A stretch of DNA of 64,000 nucleotides. Origin: Lingula anatina (Eukaryota > Brachiopoda > Lingulata > Lingulida > Lingulidae). The position numbers were made by a program, and so were the translations under genes. Below, piece by piece: positions 27,701 to 35,644 of the stretch. Every line of letters begins with the position of its first letter. Positions within the stretch are counted from its first letter, which is position 1. The notes beneath the pieces were generated by a model. It was given only the letters and a program-made list of their open reading frames with translations, was not told where the DNA came from and searched no databases. The stretch covers positions 39,322 to 103,321 of the forward strand of contig NW_019775982.1 in assembly GCF_001039355.2 (NCBI RefSeq), in the 5' to 3' direction.

Positions 27701-30700
27701 TTCCCGGTTTTTGCAATTTGAAGTAAAAATCATAAGATATTTATGATTTGATTTTCTCAACTAAATCAAATTGTTAAAAAGATATATGTTCAATATAAGT
27801 AGTATCACTGTTTAATAAGTTACAATGTGCATGTGGATTAGATTCTACCTCTGAAGATAGTAAAACATAACAAAATATGTTAATCGTAAAAACATTCCTC
27901 AGGTGAAGAAGATGGCGGGGCTCCAGCCAAAGCTGATAAACGCCCAGACTGGTCTCTGTTTGGGAAGATTACTCAGAATATGGAGACCATTTTGTTTAAA
28001 GAAAAATTCCTAGACTGGCCTGATCCTGCTAGAATTATCACAGTAAAAGGAGCCGACACAGACAGTAAGACTAAGGTACATGCTGTTATAGTATTGACAT
28101 TATCAACTGTTGTGATACAGTATTTATTTGATAATTAGCTATGAAAATGACCATAGGATTGATATTAAGATTTGACCAAATAGGGGTAAAGGATTGTTAC
28201 ACTTAAGAAATGTGTTTTAAATGAAGATTTATGCACAGCATCTTTTTTTAAGGCACAGTCATATGGTGAAATTTAGAAATTAAAGATGAAAATTTTTTCA
28301 GCTGGGGTAAATTAGATAGAAATAATTTGGCCTGCAGTGGCAGTGACAGAAAGGGTAACTAACAGCAAACCCTGGTATAATATTTAAACAAATTTTTTAC
28401 ATGTATTTCTTTTTTCCTTTCGCTCCTATAGAATGAGCCAGCTGTAGAATTGAAGGCGTATGACGCGGCGGTGATGGTTCCTCTAGACACCTCTCCTGTC
28501 ACCCTGTGTCTGGAGGGACAGAATGTGGGGCGTGGCTTAAACTGGTAAGTATGGTTATATCACCCTGTGTCCTTAGGGCAAGATTGTGTGTAACATTAAT
28601 ATGTTTATATAGATGAGCTAAGCTATTTCTTAGAATGGTAATATATATCAACACTGAGTAACCTTCCATTGACCAATTTAATGAACTTTTGTCTAAATTG
28701 AATTACATTTCATTTCCTAGGGCTGAGGAGTACGAAGGCCTGTGGAGAGAGTATGACATCTTGACTCTTGGTTTGGCCATGTGGCATATTCTGGAGTTTG
28801 ATCATTACCAGCTGCCTGAAGAGTGTCTGGGACAGTTCCACAACCAGGACACGTACGTGGTGCGCTGGCAGTTCTTGGTGGGACAGAAAGGTAAGAGTTG
28901 ATATCCAAAAAGATTTCATCTATTTTCTCAGCCACTAAGAATACAGCCCTTCTTTTTAACCTGCAGATGCCAATAACAGCTAGTTGTTGATTGAAGAAAA
29001 ATGGTTGCTTCATTCTCTCAAGTTGATGCATGTTTTATACTCTGTGTATATCTACAAAGGGACATGTCTTTTGTTTATAAATCTTGAAAATATGTGGAAG
29101 TATTGTCAGTAATAAGCTTTCAAAGATGAAACTTAAATTCAACATGTACGACATGTATTATGATATGTAAGGGTTCCACTAAAAAGAAAGCTTCTGTTTG
29201 CCTCTTTAATTCACCACATCAAGTTTCTCTTGACTCGAGCTTGGAACATTGTCAGTTCTTGTTCGATCTGAATTTGCATATAATTTGTATAACAAAGTAT
29301 CCTTTCGCCTGCAGGCATGAAGAACCTGAAGGGAGGCGTATCTAACAGACAATCCATGACAGGCCGAGAGAGGTGTGCGTATTTCTTCTGGCAGGGCAAG
29401 GGTTCGACAATCAGTGAAAAAGGGGCCTCGGCTCTGATGACAGTGGAGTTGGATGAAGAAAGGGGACCACAGGCAAGATTTTGAATAACTTATTTGTGAT
29501 GCAATTAATTTTTGGTTATTTTCAATGAAAGATTTCAGTACTTTTGATCATAATCACTGTAGTTTAAAAAATATATTTGTAAGTAAATATGATATGATGT
29601 CTATTAACATATATATAGCATATACTTGAAATAGGCAGACATTTTACAAATATTTCATTTAAGGAAATAATTGACATCTGTTTTAATTCATTAAAAATTC
29701 AGTGGTGTTATATTAATTCTGTTTGGTACATCGTTTGTTCAGGTAAGGGTGACAGAAGGCAAGGAGCCTCCAGCCTTCCTGAACTTGTTTGAAGGCAGGA
29801 TGATAACATACATCGGCAAGCGCGAGGACGAGTCCACCAACACTCAGGGATCATGGCGGCTTTACGCCATAAGAGGAGAGCTGGAAACTGAGACAAATTT
29901 GGTTGAGGTTCCAGCCAAAGTAGAATGTTTGCGTAGTCGATCTTCCCTCCTCTTGCTAAACATAAAGACTGGGTATTTGTATGTGTGGCATGGGTGTAAG
30001 TGCACTGCCAATACCAGGAAGAATGCCTTAGCAGCTGCTCAGAGACTTAAGAATAAGTAAGTGTGGTGGTTTGTTTTTATGGTGTATAAGTGGAGAATGG
30101 GGAATTGTTTTAAATCCAAGAGCCATTACTTTAATGTTATTATCCTTAAAAAAACTCCTGAAAATAAAGGGAATCAGGGGCCTTGAAAATAAAAATTTAA
30201 ACCATATTATAAACCACAGCAGAGGATATAAGCAATGAATTATCAACACTCAAGTGACAAGACATGTTTATAAATGTATAAGGAAATTGATACAATATTG
30301 CAATGATAAAAAAAATCATACAAAAAAAATTCAATTTCTATGTAGAAATTGTGCTAAAGCAGTCTTTTCAAGGTTTTATGTCATGTTGTATTTTGTGTAT
30401 ATCAGACATTTTCCTTTGTAGCCATTTCTTATGGTCAATGTTTATTTTAAGTTTGTCTCACTGTTCCAGGTGCCCAGTGGAAGTGGGTCTCCATGAGAAG
30501 GCCTCCATCGTGATCACAGAGGTAGAGGAGGGCAGTGAGAAGTCCAGCTTCTGGGCAGGCTTGGACTGCAAGGACAGGGACAAATATGACACCTTGCTCA
30601 AATGTAAGCAAATATTATCAAATATAGATAAACCAGTTAATAAGAGATTAAGTTTATTTTTTGCTGATAGAAAAAAATTGTTTGGTTTTACTAAAAAGGA

Positions 30701-31837
30701 TTGAATATCATAGTTTATTTCACCTTATTGACTCAGATTTTAGCTTTTTTTACATTCTACTCTATTTTTCTTTTTAACTTCATGCAGAACAGGACCCCAT
30801 TTGAAGATACAATTGAGCCAAGTAACTAAATGATTTAATGAAAAGATTTGACAAATTTGTGAAAAAAAAAAAAACAAATTAGATAGGCAATGATCTCTAA
30901 TTTACTATGCCTATGTGAAGCCACATGGCACCCTTACCTGAAGGTATTTATTGTAAATAATCAATACATCCAATTTGTCATTCCATTTTTTTTTCTGTTT
31001 TGCACATTCTTAATATAATGAGTTCAATCTCTTTCTTTTCAAGCTCCAGCCAAGTTTGACTACACCCCCCGTCTGTTCAACATGACCAGTGTGGCTGGAA
31101 CATTTGAGGTGTCAGAAGTGCTCAATCCCTGCAGACATCCAGATTATGTGTCAGCATTCCCTTTTATACAGACAGATCTCTACAAACACTCTCAGCCAGG
31201 TTGGTGTGCATCTCAATATCTGCTTTATATACAGGGGTGGATCTAGAGATATTATCTGACAGTCTTTCATATTGTCTTAGTTGATCCTTCCTCCATTTTT
31301 GACTGTCTTCAGATAAAAATCAGACGCCTGTCAATGTAAACTTGAATAATTCTGACTGTCAACGGGAAGACCCAGTGTACATTGTAACTGTTGGTATACA
31401 TTGTAACTGTTGAGTCGGTGTGCAAGTTATAAAACGATAGTGATATCAGCTAGTGATTGAGATAGGGAATTAAATAACCTTTAATGACCTTTCGTGTGCA
31501 CCAGAGGAGTCAAACAGTATTTTTATTATCATCATCATTGTCATTGCTGTTGTTGCTGTTTATAACATTGTTTTAATATAGGTGTATTTTATACTATACA
31601 GAGGGACAGTTTTACTTTTGCTTCAGTTTTAACATAAACACCATGTATTTTCATCCAACTTGTTTTCCCATTCCAGCATTGTGCCTTATAGACAACAAGA
31701 CAGAGATATTTCTGTGGCAGGGCTGGTGGCCAGAGGGGACAGAGGAGGACGAGAATGTCAAGACAGGGTCAGCTCATGCCAGGTTTGATGTAGACAAGAG
31801 ACTGGCCATGGAAACAACACTGAAGTACTGCAAAGGT

Positions 31838-31881
<44 letters not shown>

Positions 31882-32933
31882 AAGTACTTCAAAGGAAAAA
31901 ATATTCAGCATTTGTGCAACTTGAACCAGAAGGTCCTACACATTTCAACTCCCATGTTGCACAATCAACCTACATGATAAAAGAGAAAAAAGGGGAAAAT
32001 GGACTGTTCTGGAGTAATTTTTATTAAGAAATTTGCTATAAATCACTTCATATATACTATTATTCTTTCTTTAGAATGCAATCCCTCTTCCCCTGCCAAA
32101 GCCTACTTGGTGTATGCAGGACTGGAACCAAAGCATTTTGTCAATCTCTTTCCCTACTGGGAGTACAGGGAAGATGTCACCAGCCTGAATTTGAAGGTAG
32201 GTGGAGACCCTAACAAGATGAAGCTTTACTGTCAGTGAAGTGAATATGACAGGATATGGGAGTATATTATTTAAAGAGGTTAATTCTTATTATATAAAAA
32301 TGTGTGTACTACTGTTAGTATGTATGTCGTTCATTACTGTAAGTTCTTTATATCATATTATTTATTTTTCATTACTGCTTACAAGATCATATTTAGTTTT
32401 TCTCTGTCTGTTTCTCTTGAAATACTACCCATGTGACGCATTCCATTGTTGACTTTCAGGAGGGCTTCGTAGATGGTCAGATGGACAATATGGAGGAGTC
32501 AATGACAGAACTGTGTCGAAGCCGCTACACCATGGCGGAACTGCAGGAGCGCCCTCTGCCATCAGGAGTAGATCCTCTGAAACTAGAATCTTATTTGTCT
32601 GATGAAGAATTTGAGGTACTTATAAGTGTAGAATTTATTCATGTTTGATCTGTTAGCCATTTGTACCCATTCTTAGACATGATAAGTTTTCCATTTGTAA
32701 ATCAATAATAACATGTCAAAATTACTTATTAATTTAATATAGATCTTTAGATTATTGAACAGAAGGTTGTTTCTTCTTCTTACTGATTTATCTTGTGATG
32801 TGGTCAATATTATTTTTGGTAATTTTCACTTTATTTTAATTCACAGGAAATTCTCCATATGACAAAAGAAGAATTCTACAGTTTACCAAAGTGGAAACAA
32901 TCAGATCTCAAAAAGCCAGCCGGATTGTTTTAA
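1635..32933 (+). CDS. SVIL: Supervillin (gelsolin/villin superfamily), 5' partial, 30 exons
   Basis: Supervillin is a membrane-associated F-actin and myosin II binding protein of the cell cortex (family knowledge). Exons inferred: 1635-1835, 2778-3287, 4139-4280, 6431-6527, 10050-10250, 12386-13100, 17272-17445, 19272-19519, 21193-21279, 22184-22279, 22605-22631, 23390-23503, 23952-24183, 24862-25019, 25566-25733, 26060-26196, 26398-26545, 26769-26914, 27484-27640, 27903-28075, 28432-28544, 28721-28890, 29315-29472, 29743-30056, 30470-30603, 31044-31199, 31677-31835, 32075-32196, 32460-32615, 32847-32933. The total is 5,500 nt; after the first base, which completes a split codon, the frame is unbroken to TAA (about 1,832 residues). 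Diagnostic strings include [38 protein letters not shown]-like YVWHGCK, and a headpiece ending KKPAGLF. Human supervillin is 1,788-2,214 residues depending on isoform (from memory), so little is missing at the N-terminus. The phase agreement across 29 junctions is strong support. Exons 11 and 12 are the least certain. Confidence 0.93.
3289..3289 (+). other. Ambiguous base N inside the splice donor of supervillin exon 2
   Basis: The only N noticed in the window falls at position +2 of the predicted donor (GG|G-N-ATATG). Exon 3 needs one base (G4139) to complete a codon, so exon 2 must end at 3287 with two bases. That places the GT exactly at 3288-3289, so the base is inferred to be T (or C for a GC donor). 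Confidence 0.7.
8194..8444. repeat. Possible fold-back (MITE-like) element in intron 4
   Basis: The ends are imperfect inverted copies of GACCCTTTTCA, and a second inner pair, GTTTTCTGTA and TACAGAAAAC, lies inward of each end in inverted orientation. There is no coding capacity. The arms are short and no target-site duplication was confirmed, so this is a tentative call. Confidence 0.35.
9755..9789. repeat. Poly-T tract
   Basis: An uninterrupted run of about 35 T in supervillin intron 4. It may be the tail of a reverse-oriented retroposed copy, but no recognisable element body is attached. Confidence 0.85.
10050..10250 (+). CDS. SVIL: Supervillin exon 5 with NSQP tetrapeptide repeat
   Basis: A 201-nt exon, phase 1 at both ends, so it can be skipped without changing frame. 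It begins GLPLSAQRD and then carries about nine tandem copies of the tetrapeptide N/S/G-S-Q-P, followed by a basic [12 protein letters not shown]. The repeat is a 12-bp coding minisatellite at about 10120-10215 with synonymous drift between copies. Nothing like this repeat is known to me from vertebrate supervillin; a flexible spacer role is an inference. Confidence 0.85.
10251..12385 (+). other. Supervillin intron 5
   Basis: A 2.1-kb AT-rich intron with no recognisable exon, element or RNA gene. The frame at 10903-11265 on the minus strand is unsupported by splice context or family resemblance. Confidence 0.6.
12386..13100 (+). CDS. SVIL: Supervillin exon 6 with repeated SILK-type motifs
   Basis: The largest supervillin exon here, 715 nt, begins [15 protein letters not shown] and encodes a Lys/Ser/Glu-rich disordered segment. 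Six short motifs of the form K/R-S/G-I/V-L-K occur: KSILKES, KGILKSA, RGILKSG, KSILKKD, KGVLKKE and KSILKPD. Five of them fit [GS]-I-L-[KR], the SILK docking motif of protein phosphatase 1 (established motif). Vertebrate supervillin has at least one comparable RSILK (from memory). The exon ends with acidic LSESDLDTL and a basic [13 protein letters not shown]1 binding itself is inferred from the motif only. Confidence 0.88.
13571..14968. repeat. Two diverged direct copies of an 80-bp sequence
   Basis: Segments 13571-13650 and 14891-14968 align along their length. Shared words include AACAAA/ATAAAACAA, TCAACA-CAAT, TTCC-TTTC, GTGTATGATA/GTGTGATA and TAATCT, with roughly three quarters of positions matching by eye. 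They probably derive from one dispersed element or an old local duplication. The span given covers both copies, not a continuous repeat. Confidence 0.5.
14233..14413. repeat. Possible short inverted-repeat element
   Basis: The segment starts CAGGCCCATAGCCA and ends with the inverted form of CAGGCCTGGAGCCATGGGG, enclosing G- and C-runs. The termini match imperfectly over about 14 bases. It looks like a small non-autonomous element, but no target duplication was confirmed. Confidence 0.35.
17272..19519 (+). CDS. SVIL: Supervillin exons 7-8: KTQPIT module and ERLAxLKKSG region
   Basis: Exon 7 (17272-17445) encodes a basic segment with [11 protein letters not shown] followed by an acidic Glu-rich run. 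Exon 8 (19272-19519) joins it to read [19 protein letters not shown], which matches the vertebrate SIKERLALLKKSGEEDW region almost residue for residue (from memory). Further on it encodes [20 protein letters not shown], a short predicted helix. Exon 8 ends in phase 1, which sets up the block of interchangeable exons that follows. Intron 7 (17446-19271) and intron 8 (19520-21192) show no other exon. Confidence 0.9.
21193..23503 (+). CDS. SVIL: Supervillin exons 9-12: four frame-neutral putative cassette exons
   Basis: Four short exons, 21193-21279 (87 nt), 22184-22279 (96 nt), 22605-22631 (27 nt) and 23390-23503 (114 nt), are all multiples of three and all interrupt codons after the first base. 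Any of them can be skipped without changing the frame between exons 8 and 13. They encode in turn a basic Ser-rich piece, a Pro/Ala-rich piece, an acidic microexon (SDDAEDEE) and a Thr/Ala-rich piece. The first two have good splice sites. The microexon acceptor (CATAAG) and the fourth exon (acceptor TTGTTAG) are weaker, and those two calls could be wrong. Vertebrate supervillin has tissue-specific exons (archvillin), which makes alternative use plausible. Confidence 0.6.
21323..21348. repeat. (TCC)n microsatellite
   Basis: About nine TCC units lie 40 bp downstream of the exon 9 donor, inside the intron. A pyrimidine tract here might affect splicing; otherwise it is ordinary simple-sequence DNA. 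Confidence 0.85.
21402..21578. mobile_element. Hairpin MITE-like element, 177 bp
   Basis: The left end CTGTTCAGACAAGGA and the right end TCCTTGTCTGAACAG are exact inverted copies. The complementarity continues with mismatches through AAGACTG, ACAACTTG and GATGAACCAG, so nearly the whole element can fold back on itself. It has no coding capacity. It lies in supervillin intron 9. Confidence 0.7.
23952..25733 (+). CDS. SVIL: Supervillin exons 13-15: linker before the gelsolin-like core
   Basis: Exon 13 (23952-24183) encodes [13 protein letters not shown] and then [12 protein letters not shown], matching the DDDETFAKFYR region of vertebrate supervillin. Exon 14 (24862-25019) gives [20 protein letters not shown], matching RPKRRVQASKNPLKMLAAR. 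Exon 15 (25566-25733) has the [19 protein letters not shown] stretch and ends [11 protein letters not shown], which leads into the first gelsolin-like domain. The strings for the vertebrate protein are recalled, not searched. Confidence 0.93.
24598..24670. repeat. Short fold-back repeat, 73 bp
   Basis: GTTCACACAA at the left is the exact inverted copy of TTGTGTGAAC at the right, around a 50-bp AT-rich centre, inside supervillin intron 13. It may be a very short MITE remnant or a chance hairpin. Confidence 0.4.
26060..32196 (+). CDS. SVIL: Supervillin exons 16-28: gelsolin-like repeats
   Basis: About residues 1057-1750 of the visible product form the villin/gelsolin-type core. Recognisable segments are [12 protein letters not shown] with [18 protein letters not shown] (repeat 1), [14 protein letters not shown] (repeat 2), [14 protein letters not shown] with [13 protein letters not shown] (repeat 3), [19 protein letters not shown] (repeat 4) and [17 protein letters not shown] (repeat 5). 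Order and spacing follow vertebrate supervillin. In this family the gelsolin-like repeats are diverged and are not known to sever actin as gelsolin does. The intron after exon 23 uses a GC donor. Confidence 0.94.
26921..27127. mobile_element. Fold-back element with GATCGATC core in intron 18
   Basis: The left arm (ACCCCATTTCC, then TTAGATCGATCTA) and the right arm (TTTAGATCGATCTAAA, then GGGAAAGCACCC) are imperfect inverted copies, with a second inverted pair inside (CCTGTGGGG and CCCCCAGGGAG). It begins only six bases after the exon 18 donor. No coding capacity. It is probably a small non-autonomous element. Confidence 0.55.
29473..29742 (+). other. GC-AG intron in the supervillin gene
   Basis: Exon 23 ends ...GGA CCA CAG and is followed by GCAAGA rather than GT. 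Exon 24 begins GTA AGG GTG after TTCAG. The joined product reads [17 protein letters not shown], matching vertebrate DEERGAQ-VQVLQGKEPP, so the GC donor is required by the protein. GC donors with a strong CAG upstream are a known minor class. Confidence 0.85.
31841..31879. repeat. (CA)n microsatellite flanked by a copy of the exon 27 end
   Basis: About 19 CA units start inside the exon 27 donor region (GGTAAACACACA). On the far side, 31877-31899 repeats the exon end CACTGAAGTACTGCAAAGG with two differences, and the GT of the donor has become GA. Confidence 0.85.
32460..32933 (+). CDS. SVIL: Supervillin exons 29-30: villin headpiece and stop
   Basis: Exon 29 ends [20 protein letters not shown], and exon 30 gives [18 protein letters not shown], then [10 protein letters not shown] and TAA. 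The pattern DEEFE-x8-EF-x2-LP-x-WK-x5-KK-x3-LF is the villin headpiece signature, including the Trp-Lys and terminal Leu-Phe of the F-actin binding fold. In supervillin the headpiece is diverged and weakly actin-binding (family knowledge). The stop at 32931-32933 marks the true C-terminus. Confidence 0.96.
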
Positions 32934-34027
32934 CTGCTGAAACATTTGTGGATAGAGTGCAATACAAATTTTCAAGACAAGAACAATGATATGAAATTTT
33001 TAACAAAATTTCCTTGTTAAACTGTAAACAGGATAATGTGAAAATAAAGTTTTGCTCAAGACAGATACTTAAAAACAATGTATTAAATTTTCAAAGGTTC
33101 TTAGAACTCTGTTAGTGATGTTGAAATGTAAAGGAAGCCTTGAAAGAAGGTAGAACAGAAACAGTTTCTTCCAACATAACATTAGGTGCTCAAATCCCGT
33201 CTTCATTTCTTCTCATACAAAGCCTGAAATATTGAACTTTGCTTGTAAAATCTTAATTGACCTCTTCTTGATGATCTTTGTTTATATCAGTTGTTTTCTT
33301 GTTCATTTGTACAGTTAATATATTGTATCATTATTATTTTTTTCCATGACAGTGGTATACTGTATAGTCTCAACTGTGATGGTGGAATGGTGTTGTTGCC
33401 ATGGTTACCAGTGTTAGTGATATATTTCATAGCAACAAGAAATGTACACGTGAAACTATTAAAGTTTTTGTATATATGTCAGAATGTAAAATATCATGTT
33501 GAACGCTGTATATTAATCATTCATATTCTCACCTTTTTTGTCCTCACGTCTCTAAAAAGTTGCTTTTTCTTCTCTGTGTTCCCTGCTCTTATGTATAGCC
33601 ATTAGTCAAGACAGTTAACGTTAAATACTTGTAATTATATATATATTTATATATATAAGAATTTAAACTTATAAGGTATTATTTTGTACATAAAATCATC
33701 CATACATCATATTATACTTTGGTAGAGGCTAGCTGGTATTTTCCTAACTAATTTCCTATGAAGGACATGATAACAGTCACTTTTGCTCTTTAAATTGAAT
33801 AGCTCTGGTGCAATGGTTTCTCTGTGTCATTCCTCTCTGATACAGAAAATAAATTGTTATACTTTCATGTATAATTTAATCAAAGGGAATTGCTTTGAAG
33901 TAACACTCATAAAGCCCCTGTTGTTTAAGAAAAATTGAGCTCATTAGGAGTCTGTTACTTAGGTTTTAAACCAATTGTATGTTTCTATATGCAAAAAACT
34001 CTTTGCTAAATAAAATATGCTATGCAG
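32934..34027 (+). other. Supervillin 3' UTR with alternative poly(A) signals
   Basis: AATAAA hexamers occur at 33043-33048, 33848-33853 and 34009-34014 after the stop codon, each followed by T/GT-rich DNA. The nearest gives a 3' UTR of about 130 nt and the farthest about 1.1 kb. No coding region is seen between. Which site is used cannot be told from sequence. Confidence 0.55.
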
Positions 34028-34676
34028 AAGTTCACTGCATTCTCTTATTCCTTGTGAAATATTTATCTTGAACTAGGGTAGGTATGCCCACTGCCAAAGA
34101 ATCAAGACTGGATTCGCCCTTATATTTTGGAGAACTTGGGGAGGGGGGGGGGGAGATTCGCCTCTACTCTCAGCTTGGTGAGCTTCCGTGCCGTGACACC
34201 AACTTGATTAAAGTTGGCTAAGTAAAGGCATAGCTGAGACATTGAATACTTTGACTGGATTAACGTCTATCTTGCTATATGTTTTTCAAATTCATTCTAA
34301 TATTTTATGAAATTTATAAGATACGGAAGCCCCCCTTAATCATCTTTGCCACTGCACCATTATGACAACAAGGAAGGACTTTGATTATTGCTTTGTTGCT
34401 ACACGTGAGAAACATCAAAAATGAGCTGTATCTACAATAGTATGCTGGTGGAGGCTTTACCTTCGACATTGTATGGTCCAATGATAAGACAAAACAGACC
34501 CCCCCCCCCAAAAAAAAAAAAAAAAACAGCTGTTCTATCTCTTCCCTTCCTATACACTTGGTATGTACAGGCATAATCTGAAAATACCATTTTTTATTTC
34601 AAATATTTTAATACAATATTTGTTAATTTATTTTTGTCATTTTTTTCATTGTTCTGCGCTTCCTCACTTTTGATTG
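34028..34676. other. Intergenic spacer between supervillin and the repeat-protein gene
   Basis: About 650 bp between the last supervillin poly(A) signal and the next promoter. It contains a G-run (34141-34152) and a C9-A18 run (34501-34527), both likely polymorphic. No gene is seen. Confidence 0.55.
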
Positions 34677-34729
34677 TGACGTCATTTCCTCTAGTCCGGA
34701 AAACCACGCAACGATTTGTTGTGACGTCA
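34677..34729 (+). promoter_or_regulatory. Two CRE palindromes and an ETS-like site upstream of the repeat-protein gene
   Basis: Perfect TGACGTCA sites lie at 34677-34684 and 34722-34729, 45 bp apart, with CCGGAA (ETS core) at 34696-34701 between them. They sit 80-130 bp upstream of the predicted start codon, typical for CREB/ATF-controlled promoters. There is no clear TATA box. Regulation by CREB/ATF is inferred from the sites only. Confidence 0.6.
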
Positions 34730-34806
34730 TTGCTATCTTAGAAACCGCACTGTCGAAATGTAGATATGCGCGTATTCAAAATGTTGCGAAAAATAATGCA
34801 GAAAAT

Positions 34807-35576
34807 ATGCCTTCCTGGCTAAGAAGAGCCTGGAGAAGAGTCAGTTGTTGTTCTTCGGGTTCGACCCGAGTTATAGAGTTCAGGAGACCAGACTCCGTAA
34901 CCGAGAACAATGAAAAACTGACACAGTAAGTATTGCTTTCCTCTGCTCTTACTAGAGACTCCGTATCTCTATATATTACGTTGCTTCATCACTCTCAATA
35001 CCTGAAAGTAATGAAAGGACGCGTATTAGATAAATATAACAAAGTTTATCTAACATCAATTCAATTATTATTTAGGCCCATTTTGTTGAAAGAAAATTAA
35101 GGTCGGGACAAAATCTTCGATATTTCACATTGACCTGCTTCTCTCATAGTTCCGAAAAACATGGGCTAGAGAACTTGCATACAAAGGATGTGTTAGATTT
35201 CTCGAATTTATCTAAGTAAAAAAGTTACAAATGCGGATCATAAATTTAGAAAAGGTGTAAATGGTGTAAATTAGCTTGCATGTAGCAACTTGGTGTTATT
35301 TCATTCAAACAAAGAGGCCATTGTCCTTCTGTACAAATTAAGCCGATAAGATTTTAACCAAGATATCAACCACGTATGTACACATTTGCGAATGTTTTCC
35401 TGTACCTTTCTTTTTGCTCTTTCCTTTTTGTATATAATTTGTGTTTGAAAAAAGTTTTTATTTTTTCAAGAAAGAAAGTGACGTGAAAAAAACACGGCCG
35501 TGAGGGGTTAAACCTAACTTGCATCCCAGGCTAATTCTTTTTGCTCTGTCATATATATATAAGTTGAAAGAAAATT

Positions 35577-35644
<68 letters not shown>

